From Oscillospiraceae bacterium (lineage in GTDB: Bacteria; Bacillota; Clostridia; Oscillospirales; Ruminococcaceae): DNA of 64,000 nucleotides. Shown here piece by piece: positions 51,900 to 61,289 of the stretch (position 1 is the stretch's first letter; each line of letters begins with the position of its first letter). The stretch is from assembly GCA_015067315.1 (NCBI GenBank), contig SVMR01000007.1, forward strand, positions 42,040 to 106,039, read 5' to 3'. Below the pieces are notes generated by a model. The model searched no databases. It saw only the letters and a program-made list of their open reading frames with translations, and was not told the origin of the DNA. The translations under genes were made by a program, and so were the position numbers.

Positions 51900-52382
51900 T
51901 TAAATGGTAAGGTCGTTTTCCGTCTGCATAATAGCGGATTTATAGACCAGATGGGAAAGAGCGGCGCAGACGACGGTTATTGCGATTCCCACAAAAACAA
52001 CAAGGGGAGTTAGAATTATCAAAGCGCTTGGGTGGCTCATGTTCATAAAAGCCAGCGCCCAGTTTCCGAGGAAGAAAAAGGCGGAATCTCCCGCGGCGAG
52101 AATTGAGATTGTTTTGAGCTGTTTTGCGTTTTCAAAGCTGAAGGAATTATCCGCTCCGATGTTTTTTGCGATTTTCCATCCGAAGAAAAGGGAAGCAAAA
52201 CAGGGAACGGAGCAGAGCCAGAGAAAAATCTGCCAGGGCCAATAGTAATGGGAAACTTCCGGATACATTGCCCGAAGGCTTGTTCCATAGGCGGGAATTA
52301 TCGCGAAGAAGACTATCATTCCGAAAATTCCTGTTCCGATTATTACGGCTTTCAGCCATTTTGAAAGATTTTTTTGGGTCAT
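51900..52382 (-). CDS. DUF2975-family membrane protein
   Basis: The 160-residue protein has four transmembrane helices (IIGTGIFGMIVFFAIIPAYG; WPWQIFLWLCSVPCFASLFFGW; ISILAAGDSAFFFLGNWAL; ALIILTPLVVFVGIAITVVCAALSHLVY) and the conserved CFASLFFGWKIAKNI. It pairs with the YozG-like regulator that follows. Function unknown. The start ATG is behind AGGAGG. Confidence 0.85.
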   Translation of the reverse strand: MTQKNLSKWLKAVIIGTGIFGMIVFFAIIPAYGTSLRAMYPEVSHYYWPWQIFLWLCSVPCFASLFFGWKIAKNIGADNSFSFENAKQLKTISILAAGDSAFFFLGNWALAFMNMSHPSALIILTPLVVFVGIAITVVCAALSHLVYKSAIMQTENDLTI

Positions 52383-52439
52383 TTTGGGAAACCTCCTTTT
52401 TAAATTGAAAGAGTTTTTAGTTGATTTGTTTATAAAATC

Positions 52440-52796
52440 CTACTTTCTGCGGTAATCGTAAGTATCTTTTGAAACGCTAAGTTCTATTCCGTTAATAATA
52501 ACGATTTCATCGCTTTTCCATATAATTTCTGCGTTTTCGCAGCGGTATTGCCAATATATATTTTTCTTTTTGCCGGTTTTGTTATTTTTCACTGTGCACA
52601 GAACGGCATACGATGTTGTTGCGCCGCCGTTATTTAAATAAGCTGTTATGGTATATTTTTCGTCCGGAGAGGTTGATTCTCTTAAATAGTCCTGTCCTTT
52701 TATATGCTGGATATCAAAAAATGCCCAATATACTGCATAAAAAAGTAAGACGATTACAAGTAAAGAAATAATAAAAATTTTGAAACCGGATTTCAT
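52440..52796 (-). CDS. DUF5412-like membrane-anchored protein
   Basis: From ATG 52796 (MKSGFKIFIISLLVI, behind AAAGGAGG) the protein has 118 residues. The track start is upstream in the neighbouring gene. It has one N-terminal transmembrane helix and an outer domain STSPDEKYTITAYLNNGGATTSYAVLC, KKKNIYWQYRCENAEIIWKSDEIVIING. This recalls the DUF5412 family. Role unknown. It follows the small lipoprotein gene by 19 bases. Confidence 0.7.
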   Translation of the reverse strand: MKSGFKIFIISLLVIVLLFYAVYWAFFDIQHIKGQDYLRESTSPDEKYTITAYLNNGGATTSYAVLCTVKNNKTGKKKNIYWQYRCENAEIIWKSDEIVIINGIELSVSKDTYDYRRK

Positions 52797-52815
52797 TTTG
52801 GAACCTCCTTTTATT

Positions 52816-53214
52816 TTATGGATAAGTTCTGTATTTGTATATATTGTTTTTATAACGTTCAATGACACAAATGCCATCGAACGCATCGGAAAGGCTTTCT
52901 TCACCGTTTACTATCATAAAACCGCATGAATCATCAATGCAGGCACTTGTTGCGAAAAGAATTCTGTTTTCGTATTTTTCGATATAGAGTATATCAATGC
53001 TTTTATCATAGCCGGGGAAATCAATTTTTTTGAGCACGGACAAATTTTGGCCATAGAGGACAATTTTTCTCTGTTCGATTTTTGCGATATGGAAATCATA
53101 TTGCTTTATCTGTTCGTTTATCAGAAGGCAGTAATCTGCGGTTTTTTCTTCATTATTGTTTCCACATCCGCAGAGAATGAGAAGCAGGAACAATATCGGA
53201 AGAAGTTTTTTCAT
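52816..53214 (-). CDS. Small lipoprotein of unknown function
   Basis: From ATG 53214 (MKKLLPILFLLLILCGC) the protein has 132 residues and a clear lipobox (LILCGC). The outer domain (YCLLINEQIKQYDFHIAKIEQ) is not recognised. The longer track ORF (MASRSDDERV) starts in a dispersed repeat. The only ribosome-site-like sequence, AAGGGTG, is also part of that repeat, so the repeat may supply translation initiation. AT-rich compared with its neighbours. Confidence 0.65.
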   Translation of the reverse strand: MKKLLPILFLLLILCGCGNNNEEKTADYCLLINEQIKQYDFHIAKIEQRKIVLYGQNLSVLKKIDFPGYDKSIDILYIEKYENRILFATSACIDDSCGFMIVNGEESLSDAFDGICVIERYKNNIYKYRTYP

Positions 53215-53221
53215 TTGATTT

Positions 53222-53274
53222 AACACCCTTTCGTCATCACTTCGTGATGCCACCTCCCCTTGAGGGGAGGTATT
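53222..53274. repeat. Dispersed modular repeat
   Basis: caccctttcgt, core CATCACTTCGTGATG, then ccacctccccttgaggggaggta. Same core as the copy before mnmE. Confidence 0.75.
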
Positions 53275-53516
53275 TACAATTTATATATACCACTTATTTT
53301 TTTGAAAGTCAATAAAAATTTATCGAAAAACGATAAATTTTTAAGGTATGACAAAAACTTTTCGCAAAAAGGGCGGAGTTTCGATTTCGTTCTGCGGTTT
53401 TCGGTTTTTGTTTTGTCGAGGCTTGTTTTAATTAATGTTATAGAGGGATTTACTGCGATTTGTTTTGCTGGAAAAATATGGAAAGTTATGGTAAGATAAA
53501 TCCGGAGGCGATGAGC

Positions 53517-54338
53517 ATGTTTGAGATTCTTAAAAAGCAGGGAATGGTTATGAGCATCGCCCTTTCGGATATTGTTCCGAACCCGGCGCAGCCAAGGCGG
53601 AATTTTGATGAGAGCGAACTTTTTGCCCTTGGGGAAAGCATCCGGGAAAACGGACTTATCCAGCCGATTTCCGTCCGCAGGATTAAAAGCGGATTTGAAC
53701 TCATCGCCGGTGAGCGCAGGTTTCGGGCATGCAAACTTATCGGTAGGCAAAAAATTGAGGCTATCGTTTATGATATCGGCGATGAGGATTCGGCGGCCTG
53801 GGCACTTATTGAAAATCTTCAAAGAAGCGATCTTGGACCTTTTGAGGAAGCGGAAGCGCTTTTTAAGCTTATTTCCGGTTGGAATCTTCCGAGGGAGGAA
53901 GCCGCAAAGCGCCTTGGGATTGCTTCTTCAACCCTTTCGAACAAACTGAGGATTTTAAAGCTTGAACCGGAAGTCAGGAAGATAATTACGGAAAACAATC
54001 TTACCGAAAGGCACGCAAGGGAACTTCTTCGGATCGAAACCGAAAAGGGCAGGGAAGAGGCGGCAAAATTTATTGCCGAAAAGGAACTGAACGTTCCGGA
54101 AACGGTCAGATACATAGACAGGATTTTGGAAAGGGAAAAGCCGAAGAAGAAAAAGGCAAGATATTTTGTAAAAGACCTGCGGCTTTTTATAAATACCTTT
54201 GAGCACGCAGTTGAAGTTATGAATTCCGCGGGTCTTGGGGCGGTGAGTTCTGTTTCTGAAAATGAGGAGAGCCTTATTTACACGGTTGCCGTTCCGAAGG
54301 CAAATGCTTTCAAAAAGGCGGAAAGTTCCGCCGGTTAA
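53517..54338 (+). CDS. noc: ParB-like nucleoid occlusion protein Noc
   Basis: From ATG 53517 (MFEILKKQGMVMSIALSDIV), eight bases after GGAGG, the protein has 273 residues. It has the ParB N-domain (IVPNPAQPRRNFDESELFALGESIRENGLIQPISVRR), the CTP-binding GERRFRACKLIG, a helix-turn-helix (EEAAKRLGIASSTLSNKLRIL) and a C-terminal dimer domain. It is a ParB paralogue located between rsmG and parA, the place of noc in Bacillus. Noc keeps the septum off the chromosome. A spreading or membrane role here is inferred. It precedes two parS sites. Confidence 0.85.
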   Translation: MFEILKKQGMVMSIALSDIVPNPAQPRRNFDESELFALGESIRENGLIQPISVRRIKSGFELIAGERRFRACKLIGRQKIEAIVYDIGDEDSAAWALIENLQRSDLGPFEEAEALFKLISGWNLPREEAAKRLGIASSTLSNKLRILKLEPEVRKIITENNLTERHARELLRIETEKGREEAAKFIAEKELNVPETVRYIDRILEREKPKKKKARYFVKDLRLFINTFEHAVEVMNSAGLGAVSSVSENEESLIYTVAVPKANAFKKAESSAG

Positions 54339-54432
54339 ATTTTTGCGCTGCTCCGGCGTGTTTCGCATCCGCGCCGACAGTTATATAGAAAAGAAGCATT
54401 TTTGCTTCGCCAAAAGACACATTCCCCTGAAA

Positions 54433-54472
54433 GAACACAAAAAGCCGCCGCAAGGCGGCTTTTTGTGTTTTG
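54433..54472 (+). terminator. Terminator of noc
   Basis: acacaaaaagccgcc-gcaa-ggcggctttttgtgt is a long perfect hairpin followed by TTTGTTGTTT, about 100 bases after the stop. Confidence 0.8.
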
Positions 54473-54483
54473 TTGTTTAATAA

Positions 54484-54499
54484 TGTTCCACGTGAAACA
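54484..54499. other. parS site 1
   Basis: TGTTCCACGTGAAACA, one base different from the classic TGTTTCACGTGAAACA ParB target. It lies between noc and parA. Confidence 0.85.
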
Positions 54500-54534
54500 A
54501 AGACTGCGAAGCGAGTCCTGTATGTTTTATGACA

Positions 54535-54563
54535 ATCCATCCGTCTTTTGCCTGCGGCAAAAA
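54535..54563. repeat. Repeat remnant between the parS sites
   Basis: atccgtc followed by core TTTTGCCtgcGGCAAAA, the half-module of the dispersed repeat family, ending one base before parS site 2. Confidence 0.55.
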
Positions 54564-54579
54564 AGTTCCACGTGGAACA
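54564..54579. other. parS site 2
   Basis: AGTTCCACGTGGAACA keeps the central GTTCCACGTGGAAC palindrome. It is 80 bases from site 1, close to the parA promoter. Confidence 0.8.
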
Positions 54580-54613
54580 AATTAATAAATTGCAATAATT
54601 TTGCAAAACATCA

Positions 54614-54642
54614 TTGAAAAATTCATTGCTCTCTATTATAAT
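54614..54642 (+). promoter_or_regulatory. Promoter of parA-parB
   Basis: TTGAAA, 17 bases, TATAAT, starting 35 bases after parS site 2. ParB spreading from the sites could repress it. Confidence 0.7.
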
Positions 54643-54673
54643 AAAAAGGTAATAATAATAAGCGGAGGAAAGA

Positions 54674-55450
54674 ATGGGCAAAATTATAGCATTCGCAAAC
54701 CAAAAAGGCGGCGTTGGAAAAACGACCACTGCGGTCAACCTTTCCGCGGCGCTTGCATACAGAACAAGGGGCAGAGTTTTGCTTGTGGATTCGGACCCCC
54801 AGGGAAACGCAACTTCCGGACTTGGAATCAACAAAAGGGAAGTCAGGCATTCCGTTTATGACGTTGTTCTCGGAACCTGCGGCGCAAAGGACGCGGTTGT
54901 AAGAACAAAATATAAGAATCTTGACATAATGCCTTCAAGCATTGACCTTGCGGCGGCGGAAATTGAACTTGTTGATATGGAAAACAGGGCGCTCCGTCTT
55001 AAAAACGCCCTTTCCGCAATTCTTGTGGATTATGATTACATCTGCATAGACTGCCCGCCTTCTCTCGGACTTCTTACTCTCAACGCCCTTGCGGCATGCA
55101 CCAGCATTCTTGTTCCGATTCAATGCGAATTCTATGCTCTTGAAGGACTTTCCCAGCTTATGGCAACGGTTCGCACCGTTAAAAGACTTTATAACAGCTA
55201 CATCGACATGGAAGGCGTTCTTCTCACAATGTATGACGCAAGACTTAATCTTACGATGCAGGTTGTTGAGGAAGTTAAAAAATATTTTCCGCAGAAAGTT
55301 TTTAAAACCGTTATTCCGAGGAACGTCCGCCTTTCCGAAGCGCCTTCCTTCGGCGAACCGGTAATTTATTATGATTTCGCATCGAAAGGAAGCCAGAGTT
55401 ATCTTGCGCTTGCGGACGAGATTATTGCGAACAACAGAACGGAGGGATGA
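54674..55450 (+). CDS. parA: Chromosome-partitioning ATPase ParA (Soj)
   Basis: The 258-residue protein has the deviant Walker A motif NQKGGVGKTTTAVNLSAAL, Walker B (YDYICIDCPPSLGLLTLNAL) and ARLNLTMQVVEEV. It binds DNA as an ATP dimer and moves ParB-parS complexes. In Bacillus it also controls DnaA. The start follows GGAGGAAAG. It lies four bases before parB. Confidence 0.96.
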   Translation: MGKIIAFANQKGGVGKTTTAVNLSAALAYRTRGRVLLVDSDPQGNATSGLGINKREVRHSVYDVVLGTCGAKDAVVRTKYKNLDIMPSSIDLAAAEIELVDMENRALRLKNALSAILVDYDYICIDCPPSLGLLTLNALAACTSILVPIQCEFYALEGLSQLMATVRTVKRLYNSYIDMEGVLLTMYDARLNLTMQVVEEVKKYFPQKVFKTVIPRNVRLSEAPSFGEPVIYYDFASKGSQSYLALADEIIANNRTEG

Positions 55451-55453
55451 TTT

Positions 55454-56323
55454 TTGGCAAAATCCAGAGGACTCGGCAGGGGACTTGATACCCTTTTTGC
55501 CGACCAGACCGCTTTTTCCGGGGAAGATTCCGGAATAAGCACCATAAGGCTTTCTGAAATTGAGCCGAACTTATCTCAGCCGAGAAAAGATTTTGACGAG
55601 GAAGCGCTTAATGAACTTGCGGATTCCATTTCCGCCCACGGAGTTTTGCAGCCTCTTCTTGTAAGACCTCTTAAAAACGGAATGTACCAGATCGTTGCGG
55701 GAGAAAGAAGATGGCGAGCCGCAAGAATTGCCGGACTTTCGGAAGTTCCGGCGCTTATCCGGGAACTTTCCGACGAGGAAACCGACCAGGTTGCGCTTAT
55801 CGAAAACCTTCAGAGGGAGGACCTCAACGCGGTTGAAACCGCCGAAGGTTACAGAAGGCTTATGGATAAATACGGCATGACCCAGGAACAGCTTTCGGAA
55901 GCTGTCGGAAAATCAAGACCCGCCGTTGCGAACACTCTCCGTATTCTCAATCTTCCGGAAGAGATTCTTCCGCTTGTTTCTTCCGGAAAACTTTCCGCAG
56001 GACACGCAAAGGCAATTCTTTCCGCGCCGGAAGAAAAAAGGGTTGAACTTGCGAAAGCCATTGTTTCCGGCGAACTTTCCGTAAGGGAAGCGGAAAAAAT
56101 GGCGGCAAAAATCGGAAAAGAGCAAAAAGAAAAAGCTCCGAAGAAGAAAGATTCCTTCCCGAAGGATAAATTTTACCGGGAAATGCAGGTTGCCATGACC
56201 GAAGAACTTGGAAGACCTTTTAAGATTACCGAAAACGAAAAAGGCGGAACCATTGAGCTTCCGTTTTACAATAAAGAGGAACTTGCGGATTTCTGCGAGC
56301 GAATCCTTAAAAAGAAAATGTAA
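55454..56323 (+). CDS. parB: Chromosome-partitioning protein ParB (Spo0J)
   Basis: The 289-residue protein starts with TTG behind GGAGGG (LAKSRGLGRGLDTLF). It has the ParB/Srx CTPase region (ADSISAHGVLQPLLVRPL, GERRWRAARIAGL), the NLQREDLNAVETAEGYRRL motif, a helix-turn-helix and GHAKAILS. It binds parS, slides as a CTP clamp, and loads SMC. It is coupled to parA. Two parS-like sites lie about 900 bases upstream. Confidence 0.96.
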   Translation: MAKSRGLGRGLDTLFADQTAFSGEDSGISTIRLSEIEPNLSQPRKDFDEEALNELADSISAHGVLQPLLVRPLKNGMYQIVAGERRWRAARIAGLSEVPALIRELSDEETDQVALIENLQREDLNAVETAEGYRRLMDKYGMTQEQLSEAVGKSRPAVANTLRILNLPEEILPLVSSGKLSAGHAKAILSAPEEKRVELAKAIVSGELSVREAEKMAAKIGKEQKEKAPKKKDSFPKDKFYREMQVAMTEELGRPFKITENEKGGTIELPFYNKEELADFCERILKKKM

Positions 56324-56341
56324 AGATAAGGAGAAAAACCG

Positions 56342-57610
56342 ATGCTTGATATTAGATTTGTAAGAGAAAACGCGGAGCTTGTTAAAGAAGCCTGCCGCAG
56401 AAGATTCAAACCCATGGACGAGGCTGTTGATGAGCTTGTTGCAATCGACGCTGAACGCAGAAAACTCAACGCAAAAACCGACGACCTTAAAGCACAGCAG
56501 AACCGCGCAAGCAAACAGATTCCGGTTATGAAAAAGAACGGCGAAGACACCACCGCTCTCATGGCGGAGATGAAACTCATCGCTGAAGAAAGCAAAAAAT
56601 GCGGCGAGGAACTTGCAAAACTCGAAGACCGCCAGCTTGAACTCATCCTTAAAATTCCGAACATCCCGAACGAAGCCGTTCCTTACGGAAAAGACGACAC
56701 CGAAAACGTCGAGCTCCGCCGCTGGGGCGAACCGCGCAAATTCGACTTTGAGCCGAAAGCACATTGGGATATCGGTCAGGATCTCAACATCCTTGACCCG
56801 GAAAGAGCGGGAAAAGTTACCGGCGCAAGATTCCATTTCTATAAAGATCTTGGCGCAAGACTTGAGCGCGCTATTATGAACTATTTCCTCGATACCCACA
56901 CCGCAAACGGCTACACCGAGATTTTCCCGCCTTTCATGGCAAACAAAGCTTCCATGACCGGCACCGGTCAGCTTCCGAAATTTGCGGAGGATATGTATAA
57001 ACTCGAAGGCGAAGATCTTTATCTTATCCCCACCGCGGAAGTTCCGGTAACCAACTTCCACAGAGGCGAGGTTCTTGACAAAGCAAGCCTTCCGATCAAA
57101 TACTGCGCATATTCCGCCTGCTTCCGCGCAGAAGCGGGTTCCGCAGGCAGAGATACCCGCGGACTTATCCGCCAGCACCAGTTCAACAAAGTTGAGCTTG
57201 TTAAATTTGCGGATCCGGAAAAATCCTATGAAGAACTCGAAGAACTTACCGGCGAAGCAGAAAAAGTTCTCCAGGGACTCGGTCTTCCTTACAGAGTTGT
57301 TGTTCTCACCACCGGCGACCTTACCTTCAGCTCCGCGAAAACCTATGATATCGAAGTATGGATGCCTTCCTACGGAAGATACGTCGAAATTTCTTCCTGC
57401 TCCAACTTTGAGGATTTCCAGGCTCGCAGAGCGAACATCAAATGCAAGGACAAAGACGGTAAAGCTGTTTTTGCACACACTCTCAACGGTTCCGGCGTAG
57501 CAATCGGCAGAACCACTGCGGCTATTCTTGAAAACTATCAGAACGCCGACGGCAGCGTTACCATTCCGGAAGCGCTCCGCAAATATATGGGAATTGACGA
57601 AATTAAATAA
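56342..57610 (+). CDS. serS: Seryl-tRNA synthetase
   Basis: The 422-residue protein has the N-terminal coiled-coil arm (about residues 30-100) that grips tRNA-Ser, and class II motifs: [44 protein letters not shown], and [19 protein letters not shown]. It charges tRNA-Ser. It lies 18 bases after parB. There is no T-box leader, which many Firmicutes serS genes have, so it is probably read with parAB. Confidence 0.96.
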   Translation: MLDIRFVRENAELVKEACRRRFKPMDEAVDELVAIDAERRKLNAKTDDLKAQQNRASKQIPVMKKNGEDTTALMAEMKLIAEESKKCGEELAKLEDRQLELILKIPNIPNEAVPYGKDDTENVELRRWGEPRKFDFEPKAHWDIGQDLNILDPERAGKVTGARFHFYKDLGARLERAIMNYFLDTHTANGYTEIFPPFMANKASMTGTGQLPKFAEDMYKLEGEDLYLIPTAEVPVTNFHRGEVLDKASLPIKYCAYSACFRAEAGSAGRDTRGLIRQHQFNKVELVKFADPEKSYEELEELTGEAEKVLQGLGLPYRVVVLTTGDLTFSSAKTYDIEVWMPSYGRYVEISSCSNFEDFQARRANIKCKDKDGKAVFAHTLNGSGVAIGRTTAAILENYQNADGSVTIPEALRKYMGIDEIK

Positions 57611-57615
57611 AAAGG

Positions 57616-57646
57616 GAAAGGAGCGCCGCTTGGCGCTCCTTTTTGA
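57616..57646 (+). terminator. Terminator after serS
   Basis: ggagcgcc-gctt-ggcgctcc followed by TTTTT. Confidence 0.85.
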
Positions 57647-57657
57647 GTACGGCATTC

Positions 57658-57793
57658 ATTAGCCTTCCTCTTGAGGGGAAGGTGGCATCGCGCAAGCGAT
57701 GACGGATGAGGTGTTTCTGCTCAATATCGCGGTTTCATGTAAAACACCTCATCACCGCCTTCGGCGGAGCTTCTCCTCAAGGAGAAGCTTTAA
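57658..57793. repeat. Two dispersed modules before guaB
   Basis: Cores CATCGCgcaaGCGATG and CCGCCTTCGGCGG, with arms ccttcctcttgaggggaagg and cttctcctcaaggagaag. The rest of the gap (57794-57905) is AT-rich with no clear feature. Confidence 0.75.
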
Positions 57794-57909
57794 AAGGAAA
57801 TAATTTCCAATTGTACATATACAAAATGCACAAGCGAAAGACAAAATTTTCGTTTAAGATAAGCAAAAGAGAAAATTGAAAAACTTTTTTGAAAAAGCGA
57901 AAAAAAGGC

Positions 57910-59473
<1,564 letters not shown>

Positions 59474-59495
59474 TTCCGGCTTTGAGCACGGAAAT

Positions 59496-59531
59496 AAAAA
59501 TGAGCACGGCTTGCCGTGCTCATTTTTTTCG
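59496..59531 (+). terminator. Terminator of guaB
   Basis: aaaatgagcacggc-tt-gccgtgctcatttttttt. An identical stretch terminates the Arc-like gene at 60.7 kb. Confidence 0.85.
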
Positions 59532-59537
59532 AAAAAT

Positions 59538-59563
59538 AGCCTCCCCCCAAGGGGAGGTAAAAA
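59538..59563. repeat. Arm-only repeat remnant
   Basis: agcctccccccaaggggaggta, the arm hairpin of the dispersed family without a core. Confidence 0.45.
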
Positions 59564-59591
59564 CGGGTCACCTACGTTGTTTTAATGAATC

Positions 59592-59623
59592 AAAAAAGAC
59601 CTTCCTTTCGGAAGGCCTTTTTG
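59592..59623 (-). terminator. Terminator of the first DUF975 gene
   Basis: aaaaaagaccttcc-tttc-ggaaggcctttttg. On the minus strand it is followed by TTTTTTG. Confidence 0.8.
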
Positions 59624-59624
59624 T

Positions 59625-60353
59625 TTATTGTTCCGGAAGAAAACCGGGAAGTTCGGAAGAATCGCAAAAATCGAACCGGAAAGCTTTTTCTCTTTCAACC
59701 TGGTAAAGTTCGGCGTAGGTTGCCTGGACATAAGGTTCCAGGAAAAGAAGACCTATTCCGCAGGTGAGAGATCCGAGAAGAATCCAGCCGATGAAGGAAA
59801 GACCGAGAATGAAGATATCAAATTTTTCATCATCGGTCATTTTTTTTGAAAGTTCAAAGGCGCGCTTTGAATCAATTCCGGGGTTTTCCGCAAGGATATA
59901 GGGTACCATAAAATATTCATAGCTTTTTATGATTCCGGGGATTATGAAAAGAAAACTCCAAAGAAGGACTTTAAGATTCAAAAGGAACATGATTTTAATG
60001 ACGTTAAGATAGTTTCGGCTTTTGAAAACCCAGAAAACGCGTTCAACCTTTGAACCGGAAATGCGGTTTTCCATAAAGAATCTGTGCATTCCCACAAGGA
60101 TGGGATATCCGACAAAAAGATTGAAAAGAACGGAAAAACCGAAAATTGAAAACAGCGCGGTCAGCAAAACCGGAGAATATTCCGGGTTTTCCAAAATGGA
60201 CTGATAGTCGGGATTTTCGGCAATAAGGGAGATAATGCTGCCCGGGTCGGTCATAAGAAAACCGGTAAGAATCGTTGCGAAGAAGGGAGTCCAATATCCG
60301 AAACGGCTCAGTACGGATTTTGCCCTTTGTTTAAGTTCAGAGATTTGCCACAT
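59625..60353 (-). CDS. DUF975-family membrane protein, copy 1
   Basis: The 242-residue protein begins ISELKQRAKSVLSRFGYWTPFFATILTGFL, and continues with FNLFVGYPILVGMHRFFMENRISGSKVERVFWVF, FIIPGIIKSYEYFMVPYILAENPGI and LGLLFLEPYVQATYAELYQ. These phrases are hallmarks of DUF975 integral membrane proteins. About five to six transmembrane segments. Role unknown. Two paralogues lie 1-2 kb away on the opposite strand. Confidence 0.88.
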   Translation of the reverse strand: MWQISELKQRAKSVLSRFGYWTPFFATILTGFLMTDPGSIISLIAENPDYQSILENPEYSPVLLTALFSIFGFSVLFNLFVGYPILVGMHRFFMENRISGSKVERVFWVFKSRNYLNVIKIMFLLNLKVLLWSFLFIIPGIIKSYEYFMVPYILAENPGIDSKRAFELSKKMTDDEKFDIFILGLSFIGWILLGSLTCGIGLLFLEPYVQATYAELYQVEREKAFRFDFCDSSELPGFLPEQ

Positions 60354-60376
60354 AATAACACCTCCAAATTAATTTT

Positions 60377-60405
60377 ATTATAACATAAATAAAAATATTT
60401 TACAA
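60377..60405 (-). promoter_or_regulatory. Promoter of DUF975 copy 1
   Basis: On the minus strand TTGTAA, 17 bases, TATAAT, about 20 bases before the ribosome site GGAGGTG. Confidence 0.65.
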
Positions 60406-60511
60406 AAGAAACAGGAAAAGAAAGGATAGTTGCGTCAATGTTTCGTCATTTTCTCTATTAATTATACTATGACGCTATAATTATGTCAATAATTAGTCAC
60501 GGGTGATTTAT

Positions 60512-60685
60512 ATGAAAAATGAAATGGGACGCTTTACTTTAAGAGTTCCGAAAACTCTTCTTGATAAAATCGGATATATTGCCGAATATGAGGGCAGAAC
60601 CAAAAACAAAGAGATTGAGCAGCTTGTCAAAAAGCGTATTGCCGATTTTGAAAAAGAACATGGCGCAATCGAAACCGACGAATAA
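60512..60685 (+). CDS. Arc-like ribbon-helix-helix protein
   Basis: From ATG 60512 (MKNEMGRFTLRVPKTLLDKIGYIAEYEGRTKNKEIEQLVKKRI) the protein has 57 residues, behind GGGTGA. The GTG start in the track at 60503 overlaps that ribosome site. It is an Arc-type ribbon-helix-helix DNA-binding domain, normally a dimer. Upstream lie repeated CGTCA words (two direct, one inverted as TGACG) that could be an operator. No toxin gene follows, so an antitoxin role is not supported. It is divergent from DUF975 copy 1. Confidence 0.8.
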   Translation: MKNEMGRFTLRVPKTLLDKIGYIAEYEGRTKNKEIEQLVKKRIADFEKEHGAIETDE

Positions 60686-60718
60686 AAATGAGCACGGCTT
60701 GCCGTGCTCATTTTTTTA
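60684..60718 (+). terminator. Terminator of the Arc-like gene, identical to that of guaB
   Basis: aaaatgagcacggc-tt-gccgtgctcattttttt, abutting the stop codon. Confidence 0.85.
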
Positions 60719-60723
60719 GGGAA

Positions 60724-61205
60724 AAAAGGCTCCTTTGTGCAAAGGGAGCTGTCGCAGCCTTGCCGTGACTGAGGGATTGTAACCCTGTCCGATTAAAAAA
60801 CGGGGGAGCAAGTTCCGCCATACATTGAATTAATAAGCCTTCCCGGAGGGGAAGGTGTCACCGAAGGTGACGAAAGAGGGATTGCCAAGAACCCGGAGGG
60901 TAGCCTTCCCTTGGGGGAAGGTGGCACGCCCCAAGAATAAAACGTGACGGATGAGGGACAAACCCTGTCCAATTAAAAACGGGCGACCGCATAGCGCCCT
61001 GAGCACGAAGTGCGAGGAAGTACCCTTGGGGTAGGTTGCCCTTACATTGATTTTGCGAAACCACCGGAAACAGGGCGGTAATCTCGACAGAATCCTCCGG
61101 TCACGCACCTGTTCTTAATTGCGTGACAGCCCCCTTTAGGCAAGGGGGCCTTTTCGCCCGCCGAAAAATCCGCACCACCTAATAGGGGAGGCTGAAAAAA
61201 TCCGC
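60724..61205. repeat. Large block of dispersed modular repeats
   Basis: Copies with an imperfect gtcgcagccttgccgtgac core, GTCACCGAAGGTGAC, a cacgcc...acgtgacgg core, a GC-rich copy gggcgaccgcatagcgccctgagcacgaag similar to the 11.6 kb copy in reverse, and a long gtcacgcacctgttcttaattgcgtgac copy. No gene is seen from 60719 to 61289. Confidence 0.8.
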
Positions 61206-61289
61206 CTTTTTATAGAAAATGTTTACAATTTATTTAATAAAAACACAAAAAAACACGATATAATATAACCGTTAAGGAGGTGCTTTTTT

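Noticed and set aside
56324-56341. T-box riboswitch before serS
   Set aside because: Only 18 bases separate parB and serS, with no specifier loop or T-box sequence.
55913-57655. 580-residue minus-strand ORF
   Set aside because: Antisense to parB and serS, both of which are certain.
60512-60685. Antitoxin of a toxin-antitoxin pair
   Set aside because: No toxin-sized gene lies next to the Arc-like gene. A terminator follows its stop codon at once.
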